From positions 3,339,001 to 3,403,000 of the forward strand of contig NZ_BLAW01000001.1 in assembly GCF_009617895.1 (NCBI RefSeq): DNA of 64,000 nucleotides, written 5' to 3'. The position numbers and the translations under genes are program-made. Below, piece by piece: positions 54,422-63,624 of the stretch. The notes under the pieces were generated by a model that was given only the letters and a program-made list of their open reading frames with translations, made no database searches and was not told the origin of the DNA. Each line of letters opens with the position of its first letter. Positions within the stretch are counted from its first letter, which is position 1. This DNA comes from Prolixibacter sp. SD074. Its GTDB lineage: Bacteria > Bacteroidota > Bacteroidia > Bacteroidales > Prolixibacteraceae.

Positions 54422-54556
54422 TCTAAAAAATCCACCCCAATTATGAATTGATCCCTTGCCTCCCAATCAACAACCGAGGTCGTCCCGGCTTCAAAAAATT
54501 GTTTACCTACCAATATAAATCACCAATCAGTTAAGGTTTTAGTCATTGCTGCACTT

Positions 54557-57500
54557 TTGTTCGTGCTGGGTTCCGGATTTGCTTTCGGAAAATCCACTCA
54601 ATGGACAGACACTTCTAGTAGCTCATGGACTGATCCGGCAAACTGGAATAATGGAGTTCCTGGAGCTGGTGATGATGTTACCATTCCATGGCTTTCTGGT
54701 TTTGTATATCAGCCGATTATTGATGCAGATGCTTCGATGGCCAGTTTAACAATGAATAGTAATCCCAATACATTGACGGTTGCTTCGGGAGTAAATGTTA
54801 CTATCTCAGGAAATGTAACCATAGGGAATAGCGCTACTTTCGATACAAATGGAGGCAATGTGACTGTTGGGGGGCAATTGTCCGTCAATGGGAACTTGAC
54901 CATGTCGACAGGTAGCGGAACGATCAATGCACAAAACAGTACCATCACTATGGATGGTTCTACCTGGGATATGAGTGGCGGAAGCAACTTTAATCCGGGA
55001 ACCAGTACGATTATTTTTTCCGGGGGAACACAGTTGATTACCGGTTCAGGTGGGGTTAAAGATATTACCTTTTACAACCTTACTGCTAATAATGGAGCGC
55101 AGGTTACCTCTGATATCGACGTGATAGTAAACAATAGTATGAATGTGGTGCCACCTGCAACATTTAATGTTACACCGGGAAACACACTTACTGCGAATTC
55201 TTCAATTAGTATCACCGAACAGCCGGTAGCGCAGGAGGTATGCGAAGGTTCCACAGCGACGTTTACGGTTGTTGCCAGTGGAGCAACCAGTTATCAGTGG
55301 AGAAAAAATTCAGTCGATATTTCGAGCGCTACTTCCAGTACGCTATCCATCAGTAATGCGACCAGCAGTGATGAGGCTGTTTACGATTGTGTTATCTCAG
55401 ATGGTGTTGGAACTGTTTATAGTGACGCAGTAAGTTTAACGGTCAATCCTTTGCCTTCAGTTTCATTGGCAGCTTCTTCTTCAACTGGATGTTCGGGGGG
55501 AAGCATAACTCTAACAGCCACAAGTTCAGGTGGAATTCCTAATCTAACGGGAAGCAATACATCTCCAGGTAATATAAATGACTACCAAACAATTAATCGC
55601 TCTATCGTCATGCCTAGCGGAACACTCAGTTCTGCTTCTGAACTGGAAATTCACTTGAATATAAGTCATACCTGGGTTGGCGATTTGGTTGTAACATTAA
55701 AAGGTCCCGGCAGTATTGGGACAACTACTTTGTTTGATAGAGTAGGGTATCCGCAAAGTACTTGGGGAAACAGTGACGATTTTATCAGTAGTGGCGACTA
55801 TGTCTTTTCGACAAGTGGAGCGACCGTATTACCGGAGGTGTATTCCGCATTTGGAGAAATACCTACTGGAACTTATAAGCCAAGTGACAATACCGGAAAC
55901 GCAAATAATTTTTCGGGACTTAATTTTCCCATTGCAGATATTGCCGGGACATGGACTTTGTCGGTTTCTGATAATGCTAACAGCGATTCTGGTGTGTTAA
56001 ACAATTGGTCGTTAACAATAAATAACGGTGGAGTTTATACTACTTATTTTAGTGGACCTGGAAACATTGGCCCAATAACTTATTCAGGTGCGAATAATTC
56101 AATCGCAACAGCTACTGTAACTCCAGCAAGCACAGGAGTATTAAATTATACGGCAACGACATCCGACCCCAATAGTTGTTCATCAACGTCGTCACCGGTT
56201 TCCATTACCGTAAATACGCCACCAACATTAACAGCAACTCCAACAGATGCAGATTTTGGACAAACGAATGGCTCAATATCAGCAACAGCATCAGGAGGGC
56301 TGACTCCCTATCAGTTTAGTCTCGATTCGGGTCCGTATCAGGCTTCAGGGGATTTTACCAATCTTTCTCCGGGAACTTATACCATAACAGTTGAGGATGC
56401 TTCCGGTTGTTCTGCTTCAAGTACTGTGGATGTAAATGAGAAGCCAGATACACAGGCGCCACAGTTCACCAATTGTTCCAATGATACAACCGTGATTGCG
56501 GATCCAACTACCTGTACCGCCAAAGTTTGGTACAATATTCCCACGGCTACTGACAACGGAGGTGCATATGCGAGCGCTTTGCCCGGATTTAGTTACTTAG
56601 GTGATCACGGTGGCCACTCCTATTATTTATCAACTGATATTGAGCTATCTAAGGATACCCACGTTAAAGTCTTTGATAATGGTGGTCATCTGGCAACCAT
56701 CACGTCGGCTGAAGAGAATAATTTTCTAAAGACTTTTGCGGAAGCTCTGGGGCAGGATGTTTGGTTTGGCTTTACTGATGCGGGACAGGAAGGACAGTGG
56801 CGATGGGTAACAGGCGAGGATTCTACCCTTTACACAAATTGGAATTCAGACGAGCCCAATAACACTAACAGCAATGAAAACTGGGCTGAGATGTATGGAA
56901 CTACTACTTCCGAGCATGAAGCCGGGAGTTGGAACGACCAGTTTGATACCGATACCCGTTACTTCTTTCTCGAGTTTGATGGGCCACGCGTGATCGGTGA
57001 GATGCAAAACGAAGGTGAAACGGCTTGGCAACAGGCTCCGGCACCGGGAAGTACATTTTCAACGGGAATACATCACATGCGGTTTACTGCGACTGATGCA
57101 TCCGGTAATACTTCCATATGTACTTTTGACATTAATGTAACTGAGTCTGAACCTCCCACAATTACTGTACCTGCAGATGTAAGCGCATTTGCTGATGCCG
57201 GCTCCTGTTATGCAACCAACGTAGATTTGGGAACGCCTGCCACTTCTGATAACTGTGGCGTGAAGAGTGTGACGAATGATGCCCCGACAAGTTTTTCGGA
57301 AGGAACAACAACGGTTACCTGGACCGTGACAGATAAATCAGGTAATACAGCTACGGATACTCAAGATGTAACAGTAACGTCAAATGGGATTATTTCCGGT
57401 GATGATCAAACCACCGAGGGAGACAATTCATGGATTGGCCATATATACAATGGAACCAATTTTCAAGACTACTATGGTCAAGTAACGGAGCTGCAGCTTT

Positions 57501-59017
57501 TCGACGAAGGATTTGGAGGAAACTATACATGTTATGATTTCTCCAATAGCTCAGGAGGTGGCTCAATTTATACGGAGACTTTTTCAGTCCATTATAGAAT
57601 GCACACGACGACGCTGGATGGTATTTACTTAGTGGATATCGGCAGTGATGATGGTGCCCGCTTGTATGTTGACAATAATTTGGTTTATACCCATTGGAGT
57701 GACCGGGCTTATGCAACCGATGCGGGAATTCTTTTCAGTGTCAATGGAGATAATCATCTGTTATTGGATTTTTACGAAAATACCGGGGCAAATCGGATTT
57801 CGTTTGGTAATCTGCAAAAAGTAACAGATAAACTTGCTTCGGGAACAACGCAGAGTGTATGCATTAATACCGCAGCCCATAAAATAGTTGGTAATGATGC
57901 ATTTACTGATAGTCCAATCTCAAGCAATACAGAATACACTGTAACTTATCAGTGGCAGGAGAGTACCGATGGGACAACTTTCACGGATATTTCTGGAGCA
58001 AGCTCAAAAGATTATACTCCGCAGACAACTGTTGCGGGTAAAACGTATTATCAAAGAATCCTCACTATATCGCGTACAAATCCGGGCATGTCAACGACAA
58101 CAGTCGCGACCAGTGTTTCAGATATTGCAGAAATCACTGTAAATCCTGAAGTGTCGACTCCTGTTTTTACCGAAGGTACAACTTCCGCCCGTTGTCAAGG
58201 GGCAGGTACGGTAACTTATTCGGCAACGGCAGCAAATTCCACGGCAATCACCTATTCGCTGGATGCAACAAGTTTAACCAATGGCAACTCGATTGACGCG
58301 AGTACCGGAGAAGTAACATATGCTGATACCTGGAGTGGAACCTCGGTTATTACAGTAAGTGCTGAAGGTTGTGGTGGTCCTAAAACAGCTACACATACAG
58401 TTACTACAACTCCGTCGGTTGGAGTTCCAACCCTGATCACTGTTTCGGCTGGTTCAGAACCCGCGTGTCCGCCTGAGGATGGGACCCTGACAACAACTTA
58501 TTCTACAACCGCAACCAATAGTACAGGGCTGGTCTGGAGCATTGATAACTTATCCGCTGGTTCTATCGATTCATCAACTGGGGAGATGACCTGGGCTCAA
58601 GGATTTTCAGGGACCGTGAATATTAAGGTAGAAGCTTCAGGATGTAATGGGCCTACAATGGCTTCGCGGAAAGTTACCGTTATAGATAATGAGCCCCCAA
58701 CTTTTGATCCATCCTTTACTTATGGAAACCTGACAGAATGTGCCACAGATGAATTATCGCAGCAGGCAACGCTAACGCTCGATCTTCCGGTTGCTAATAC
58801 AGACAACTGCGGAACACCTACTTTATCGTACAGTGTGACTGGAAATACAACGGTCAATTCAACTGTGGTAACTGGTCCTACCGTAAATGTCACGTTCAAC
58901 GAAGGCCTTTCCACGGTTACATACACACTGGATGATGGCAATGGAAATACGAATACCCTGTCTTTTACCGTAACAATCGATCACAAACCTAACCCTGGAA
59001 TTATAATAGCAAACTAA
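54557..59017 (+). CDS. Giant secreted adhesin-like multidomain protein (5' end uncertain)
   Basis: At least 1486 residues. The frame to 54557 gives only part of a signal peptide; upstream ATA at 54515 would give INHQSVKVLVIAALLFVLG in place of MNHQ..., a full signal peptide. Approximate domains from residue 1 at 54557: beta-helix-like repeats 60-215, Ig-like 220-297, proprotein-convertase P-like 338-485, SprB repeat 555-628, HYR 633-864 with a C-type lectin domain at 674-809 inside it, HYR 865-944, PA14-like 955-1085, more Ig/HYR-like modules to 1477. The tail is PNPGIIIAN. Likely an exported surface or gliding-related adhesin. The IS lies about 120 bases upstream and may have removed its promoter. 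Confidence 0.8.
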   Translation: MFVLGSGFAFGKSTQWTDTSSSSWTDPANWNNGVPGAGDDVTIPWLSGFVYQPIIDADASMASLTMNSNPNTLTVASGVNVTISGNVTIGNSATFDTNGGNVTVGGQLSVNGNLTMSTGSGTINAQNSTITMDGSTWDMSGGSNFNPGTSTIIFSGGTQLITGSGGVKDITFYNLTANNGAQVTSDIDVIVNNSMNVVPPATFNVTPGNTLTANSSISITEQPVAQEVCEGSTATFTVVASGATSYQWRKNSVDISSATSSTLSISNATSSDEAVYDCVISDGVGTVYSDAVSLTVNPLPSVSLAASSSTGCSGGSITLTATSSGGIPNLTGSNTSPGNINDYQTINRSIVMPSGTLSSASELEIHLNISHTWVGDLVVTLKGPGSIGTTTLFDRVGYPQSTWGNSDDFISSGDYVFSTSGATVLPEVYSAFGEIPTGTYKPSDNTGNANNFSGLNFPIADIAGTWTLSVSDNANSDSGVLNNWSLTINNGGVYTTYFSGPGNIGPITYSGANNSIATATVTPASTGVLNYTATTSDPNSCSSTSSPVSITVNTPPTLTATPTDADFGQTNGSISATASGGLTPYQFSLDSGPYQASGDFTNLSPGTYTITVEDASGCSASSTVDVNEKPDTQAPQFTNCSNDTTVIADPTTCTAKVWYNIPTATDNGGAYASALPGFSYLGDHGGHSYYLSTDIELSKDTHVKVFDNGGHLATITSAEENNFLKTFAEALGQDVWFGFTDAGQEGQWRWVTGEDSTLYTNWNSDEPNNTNSNENWAEMYGTTTSEHEAGSWNDQFDTDTRYFFLEFDGPRVIGEMQNEGETAWQQAPAPGSTFSTGIHHMRFTATDASGNTSICTFDINVTESEPPTITVPADVSAFADAGSCYATNVDLGTPATSDNCGVKSVTNDAPTSFSEGTTTVTWTVTDKSGNTATDTQDVTVTSNGIISGDDQTTEGDNSWIGHIYNGTNFQDYYGQVTELQLFDEGFGGNYTCYDFSNSSGGGSIYTETFSVHYRMHTTTLDGIYLVDIGSDDGARLYVDNNLVYTHWSDRAYATDAGILFSVNGDNHLLLDFYENTGANRISFGNLQKVTDKLASGTTQSVCINTAAHKIVGNDAFTDSPISSNTEYTVTYQWQESTDGTTFTDISGASSKDYTPQTTVAGKTYYQRILTISRTNPGMSTTTVATSVSDIAEITVNPEVSTPVFTEGTTSARCQGAGTVTYSATAANSTAITYSLDATSLTNGNSIDASTGEVTYADTWSGTSVITVSAEGCGGPKTATHTVTTTPSVGVPTLITVSAGSEPACPPEDGTLTTTYSTTATNSTGLVWSIDNLSAGSIDSSTGEMTWAQGFSGTVNIKVEASGCNGPTMASRKVTVIDNEPPTFDPSFTYGNLTECATDELSQQATLTLDLPVANTDNCGTPTLSYSVTGNTTVNSTVVTGPTVNVTFNEGLSTVTYTLDDGNGNTNTLSFTVTIDHKPNPGIIIAN

Positions 59018-59065
59018 ATAATATCAAAAACAAAATACTCAAAGAAACACATAACCTTTAAAATC

Positions 59066-59857
59066 ATGAGAAAGTCAATCTTAAAATCAATCGCAATGCT
59101 CGCCCTGATGTTCGTCAGCATCGGAGCTTGGGCACAACCAACAAATGGAGACGGAGAAAAACCATTTGTTAATTCAACACATACTTATTCTGTAACAGCT
59201 GAAGATGCCACAAACAATGGTTTGGCTTGGACGGTAACAGGTGGTACTGTTGGTACAGATTATTCTTTTACTACTGCAACGGATGGGCAATCAGTTGAAA
59301 TTAAATGGTTGACCGCAGGAAGTTATACGGTAGAATTCAGGGAGACATCAGCAGCAACGGGTTCCTGTGTCGCTCTGAGATCGTTGCCAATTTCTGTGAT
59401 TACTAACGACTTTGTTGTTTCAACATCCGATCCTTCAGGTGAATGTCATGATGCAACTGCAGCAAATGTGACAGGAGATCAAGCTACCCAGATCACCTTT
59501 ACGGTTTCAATGAATACTAATGTAACAACATGGAATCCGGATTGGAACTTCAAGTTTACACTCACTCCTTCAGCGGGTATTTCTAGTATATCTGATGTTT
59601 CTATTAACTCAACAAGTTTGGCACCGGCTGCAGGTGAGTATACAAGTCCTACCATTACAGGAACAACCAACGGAGCAAGTACCGTGAATATCGTTGTTAC
59701 TGTCGTTGGTGATGTGAATACTGAGAATACAGTAGCATTGTCGATCACTCAAGGTGAAGAACTGGATTATCATACGCCGGACTCTACACCGTCAGATAAC
59801 GATGCAACGCAGACTATATATGAACTACCTGCAACATCAACAATCACTGCGAATTAA
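59066..59857 (+). CDS. Small secreted protein, cluster paralogue 1
   Basis: A 263-residue protein with a signal peptide (about 1-25, ending GAWAQ). It has a PKD-like domain (about 30-120): THTYSVTAEDATNNGLAWTV, WLTAGSYTVEFRETSAATGSC, then a second domain with SGECHDATAANVTGDQ. The chain ends PATSTITAN, a short tail shared with the neighbours. It resembles the protein at 59898. Function unknown; probably a partner of the giant protein 48 bases upstream. Confidence 0.85.
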   Translation: MRKSILKSIAMLALMFVSIGAWAQPTNGDGEKPFVNSTHTYSVTAEDATNNGLAWTVTGGTVGTDYSFTTATDGQSVEIKWLTAGSYTVEFRETSAATGSCVALRSLPISVITNDFVVSTSDPSGECHDATAANVTGDQATQITFTVSMNTNVTTWNPDWNFKFTLTPSAGISSISDVSINSTSLAPAAGEYTSPTITGTTNGASTVNIVVTVVGDVNTENTVALSITQGEELDYHTPDSTPSDNDATQTIYELPATSTITAN

Positions 59858-59897
59858 TAATACTCAAAATACTAACTCACAATCAATTATTAAAATC

Positions 59898-60872
59898 ATG
59901 AAAAAATTACTCATTCTCTCTTTAATCGCATTCTTTGCACTGAGTAGTGCAAAAGTGTTTGCGCAAGACTCAGGTGTTACCCCGAGTATTGGTACAACAC
60001 ATTTATATTACGTGAACTCCAGTGACGGTACTTCTCAGGATGTAACAGGTCATACTGGAAATACATATAAATGGTGGATTAGTACTGATGGTACCAATCT
60101 TCTGAATGCAAAGACAAGTGGTGACGCTGCTTATGCTGATTTTACAGTTAATTCAGCGAGCGGTTCTGCGTATAATACACCAACTGATGAGACATCTAAT
60201 GGTTATAAGATGTCTCTTACATGGAATTCTTCTTCTGAGGGAAACACATACTATTTGGTCGTTGAGGAAAAAGATGCAAGTGGCTGTTTAAATCTGAAAG
60301 CAGTTGCTATTCAGCCTGCAAACACATTCAAACTCCAGTATGCTATTTGGGATGGAACGAACTTGCTGAATGCAAATACTCCGGATTGTGCCCCTGCAGT
60401 TACAGCTTCGGCTTTGGGAACTACAATTACATATGATTATGGTTCAGGAGACTTTGAATTTAAACTTATCCCAACAGGATTAGGTTCCGCTGCAACGTGG
60501 TCATTTACGCCAACCTTGACTTTGGGTAATGCTACCGGATTGATTTCCTATAGTACTGACAATGGAGTCTCTTTCAGCACTCCTGCGGCTCCAGCCGCAA
60601 TTACAGGTATTGCTGGCGATAAATCAGTGATTGTAAAAGTTACGATTGCTAATGGTCAAGCTGTTCAGGATAATACAGGAACTGTTACTGGTACATTCGT
60701 AGACGGAACTACAGTTCAAAATGTAACGATGTCAATTAGCAATATTGTCGATGATGGTAGTCATGCTGTAACTGAAATAACAGATGCTGCTAGCAATGAT
60801 ATTACAAGTTCTCCTGTTCAAACGCAAACGGTTAAAGCTCGTCCAGGAACATCTGTTATTGGTTTCAATTAA
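59898..60872 (+). CDS. Small secreted protein, cluster paralogue 2
   Basis: A 324-residue protein. ATG 59898 gives MKKLLILSLIAFFALSSAKV, a clear signal peptide; the longer frame from 59754 overlaps the previous gene. PKD-like N-terminal domain: YYVNSSDGTSQDVTGHTGN, YYLVVEEKDASGCLNLKAV, followed by a domain with NTPDCAPAVTASALG, matching paralogue 1 in layout. It ends RPGTSVIGFN. Likely part of one transcript with its neighbours (40- and 16-base gaps). Confidence 0.85.
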   Translation: MKKLLILSLIAFFALSSAKVFAQDSGVTPSIGTTHLYYVNSSDGTSQDVTGHTGNTYKWWISTDGTNLLNAKTSGDAAYADFTVNSASGSAYNTPTDETSNGYKMSLTWNSSSEGNTYYLVVEEKDASGCLNLKAVAIQPANTFKLQYAIWDGTNLLNANTPDCAPAVTASALGTTITYDYGSGDFEFKLIPTGLGSAATWSFTPTLTLGNATGLISYSTDNGVSFSTPAAPAAITGIAGDKSVIVKVTIANGQAVQDNTGTVTGTFVDGTTVQNVTMSISNIVDDGSHAVTEITDAASNDITSSPVQTQTVKARPGTSVIGFN

Positions 60873-60888
60873 TGATAAATAGCATTTA

Positions 60889-63210
60889 GTGTTCTCAACC
60901 CGTACCTATAAACGCCTGCTGCTCATCGTTGGATGGGTACTCCTGGCCGTGGCTTCTGCCACGGCACAGGATGCGTTTGTGGTGTCGGAAGGGCAAACAC
61001 GCAACCTTTTTGTTGAAAATCATCCCGGGAGTAGCTACTCCTGGGTGATTTACAACGAACAAACATTTACCACCAAAGCTGCAAAATCTTCGGAAATTAG
61101 TTTCCCGTCAGGGAACAACCAGGCTTCCATCGATGTGACCTGGGCCAAAACCGGTACTTACTACGTAACGGCAACGGAAACCAATGCCGACGGCTGTACC
61201 AATACCAAGGCCATCGTTGTCATTGTCCAGCTCAATAACTTCCAGCTGGTCGATGACCACAACATCAGCGCCATGAATGTCCCGGCGATTAACGGAAGTG
61301 TATTTACCAACGACTTTATGTTATCGACGGCTAAGTCGGATACAAAAGCATTACCGCTTGATAATTTGAGCGGGCAGTCGAACCTGAACATGAGCGTGAA
61401 GGTGGTGCCGCAACATGGGGATGTGGCTATTGGAACCCACGATGGGACCTATTCCTATACGCCTTACCCCGGTTATTCGGGAAATGATTCCTTTACGTAT
61501 CAAGTCGATTATAACGGCATTACCATGACTTCGAGTGTGCAGTTTGAAGTACTGGGAACCAATCCGTCGAAGCAGTATCCGCCGGTCGCCTTTAACGATG
61601 AGGTTCGGGCTCCTGCCGGTATGCAAATCAAGTCGACGGTACTGAACAACGATATTGACCTGAACGGTGATCTCCTGAAGGTGAAGACGACGCCTGCGAA
61701 AGGCCCGTCGAATGGTACACTGGTATTGAATTCCGACGGAACCTATACGTATACACCATCCAAACAGGGGCTGGTTAAGGATGAGTTTACCTACGAAGTG
61801 ACCGATGACCATACTCGGGTAACAGCTACTGTGAAACTCTATTTGTACGATAATACACAGAAGAATAATCCACCGTTCGGCGGCGATGATCTCTTCATGT
61901 CGTTCATGAAATCTGTTTCCGGTTCGGTTGCTAACAACGACCTTCCGGTAGATGCATCGCAAACCGTGAGTTATTTGCAGGTGAACGATGCCAGTGGTCA
62001 ACCGGTGCACGGCGCTGTTACGGCCTGGAACAAAAAGACCGGTGATTTCACCTATGTGCCGAATCCCGGTTACATTGGTGCCGACCATTTTGTGTACGAA
62101 CTGAACGACGGGACGCACCAGACTTATGCGACCGCCTATGTGTACGTGATGGCCGACCTGATTGCTAATGCGGGTAACGATACAACCGTTAGTGGTTGTT
62201 ATACCTATGTCGCTGATGCCTCCGGTTCGCAGGGGCTGTATTTACGCTACGCGTGGACTTCAACTAAGGGAACATTTGATGATCCTTCTGCCCAGGTAAC
62301 CAACTATGTTCCGGATGGTCCGGGACAGCATGAATTGATTTTGACGGTAACCAATAGTGCCGGATTGAGTCAATCGGATACGTGTGTGGTAACTGTATTA
62401 CCGTTGCCGGAAATCGTGATGGATGCGCCGGAAACGCTAGAATCGGGAATGAGTGCTATCTTAGACGCTTCCGGAACGACCGGTATCGATCCTTTAACAT
62501 ACCACTGGAGTACATCCGATGGAACCATTGAAGGGGTGTCCGATGAACCGAAATTGGAGATTAGTTCACCCGGTACGTATACTCTTGATGTTACAGATTC
62601 ATTAGGGTGTTCAGCTCCAGATACTGTTGTCGTACAGGGGGTTGAGCATGCTCCGGTAGCCTACGATGATTTTGCCGCTACTTCGGCACAGGAACCAATC
62701 AATATCTCGGTATTGACGAACGATGTGGATATCGACAATGATTTGGATACCAGCTCGGTTATCATATTGCTGAACCCTGGTTATGGTGATGTAACCGTAT
62801 TACCTGACGGAACCGTCAACTATATACCAACGCAGCCTTACCAGGGTAAGGACCAGTTTACCTACCAGGTTTGTGACCTGACTAATTTGTGTGATTCGGC
62901 TATAGTGTTCATTGATGTCAGCAGGGGGCCGTTTGTGATTCCGGAGGCCTTCTCTCCGAACCAGGACGGCTTTAACGACACCTTCGAAATTCTGGGTATT
63001 GAGCAATACCCGGGCACACAACTATCGGTATATAACCGTTGGCAAAGCAAGGTGTATATGAGTAAGGATTACAAAAACGACTGGGACGGTAAGTGTAATA
63101 CCGGACTGATGTCAGGTAACAGTTTGTTGCCCGTGGGAACCTACTATTATGTGATAATGCTGGGCAGTACACACAAAACGTACAAAGGGTTCGTCTATAT
63201 AGCATACTAG
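60889..63210 (+). CDS. Secreted repeat protein with T9SS type B sorting domain
   Basis: A 773-residue protein starting at GTG 60889, with signal peptide ending ASATAQD. The N-terminal PKD-like domain (about 25-115) resembles those of the two paralogues upstream. It is followed by cadherin/VCBS-like Ig repeats with VLNNDIDLNGDLLKVK- and SVLTNDVDIDNDLD-type calcium-binding loops, two PKD-like modules (DTTVSGCYTYVADASGSQG; ILDASGTTGIDPLTYHW) and the gliding-motility-associated C-terminal domain starting FVIPEAFSPNQDGFNDTFEI and ending YKGFVYIAY. That domain directs type IX secretion (type B). Confidence 0.93.
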   Translation: MFSTRTYKRLLLIVGWVLLAVASATAQDAFVVSEGQTRNLFVENHPGSSYSWVIYNEQTFTTKAAKSSEISFPSGNNQASIDVTWAKTGTYYVTATETNADGCTNTKAIVVIVQLNNFQLVDDHNISAMNVPAINGSVFTNDFMLSTAKSDTKALPLDNLSGQSNLNMSVKVVPQHGDVAIGTHDGTYSYTPYPGYSGNDSFTYQVDYNGITMTSSVQFEVLGTNPSKQYPPVAFNDEVRAPAGMQIKSTVLNNDIDLNGDLLKVKTTPAKGPSNGTLVLNSDGTYTYTPSKQGLVKDEFTYEVTDDHTRVTATVKLYLYDNTQKNNPPFGGDDLFMSFMKSVSGSVANNDLPVDASQTVSYLQVNDASGQPVHGAVTAWNKKTGDFTYVPNPGYIGADHFVYELNDGTHQTYATAYVYVMADLIANAGNDTTVSGCYTYVADASGSQGLYLRYAWTSTKGTFDDPSAQVTNYVPDGPGQHELILTVTNSAGLSQSDTCVVTVLPLPEIVMDAPETLESGMSAILDASGTTGIDPLTYHWSTSDGTIEGVSDEPKLEISSPGTYTLDVTDSLGCSAPDTVVVQGVEHAPVAYDDFAATSAQEPINISVLTNDVDIDNDLDTSSVIILLNPGYGDVTVLPDGTVNYIPTQPYQGKDQFTYQVCDLTNLCDSAIVFIDVSRGPFVIPEAFSPNQDGFNDTFEILGIEQYPGTQLSVYNRWQSKVYMSKDYKNDWDGKCNTGLMSGNSLLPVGTYYYVIMLGSTHKTYKGFVYIAY

Positions 63211-63284
63211 AAGTAGCCCCGTCCCGAGGCTTCGGGAGCATCCGGGGGATTGAAATGATTACGGCACGCATTTAGATAGAAGGT

Positions 63285-63606
63285 AGATGAAGAGTTTTAA
63301 GTTTTAAGAAACGGAGCTGGCACGATATTAAGAAGAAAAGCGTTCACAATCCCGGCAGGGGTTGAAGCTTAATAATGCCGGGTGTAACCCGGTGTAAAAA
63401 ACGGTCGGCAAGACGGTCGCGCGGTGCAGCGGTTTGAAAAGCTAACGCTGTTTCGACCGCGAGTGCAGCGGCGTAGATGTTGCCTTCTACCGGCCCTATC
63501 CTCCTCCGGCCTGCGGCCACCTCCTCCAGAGGAGGACAGCCCGCGAACACCGGTGGTTGATAAATGGGAACCGGTTGCCCGTAGGGCAAACAGTATTGTA
63601 GAATAA
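63285..63606. repeat. ~320-bp intergenic repeat, right copy (inverted)
   Basis: Reverse complement of 51421-51745, with high similarity over TTTTAAGAAACGGAGCTGGC, AAAACGGTCGGCAAGACGGT and the CCTCCTCCAGAGGAGGA palindromic core. Stretch 63211-63285 also holds a small palindrome (TCCCGAGGCTTCGGGA). Confidence 0.9.
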
Positions 63607-63624
63607 ATAGTAAATAAAAGCGTT

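Larger units (their letters stand above)
53062..54440 (+). mobile_element. ISAon1-type insertion sequence (ISL3-like DDE transposase)
   Basis: It holds two overlapping transposase frames. Short, weak terminal matches are GGGTGG near 53064 and CCACCCC near 54439. Ends are approximate; no target duplication could be shown. The element lies just upstream of the start of the giant secreted-protein gene. Confidence 0.6.

Noticed and set aside
59754-59897. Longer start for the second small secreted protein
   Set aside because: It overlaps the upstream gene and lies before a clear signal peptide at 59898.
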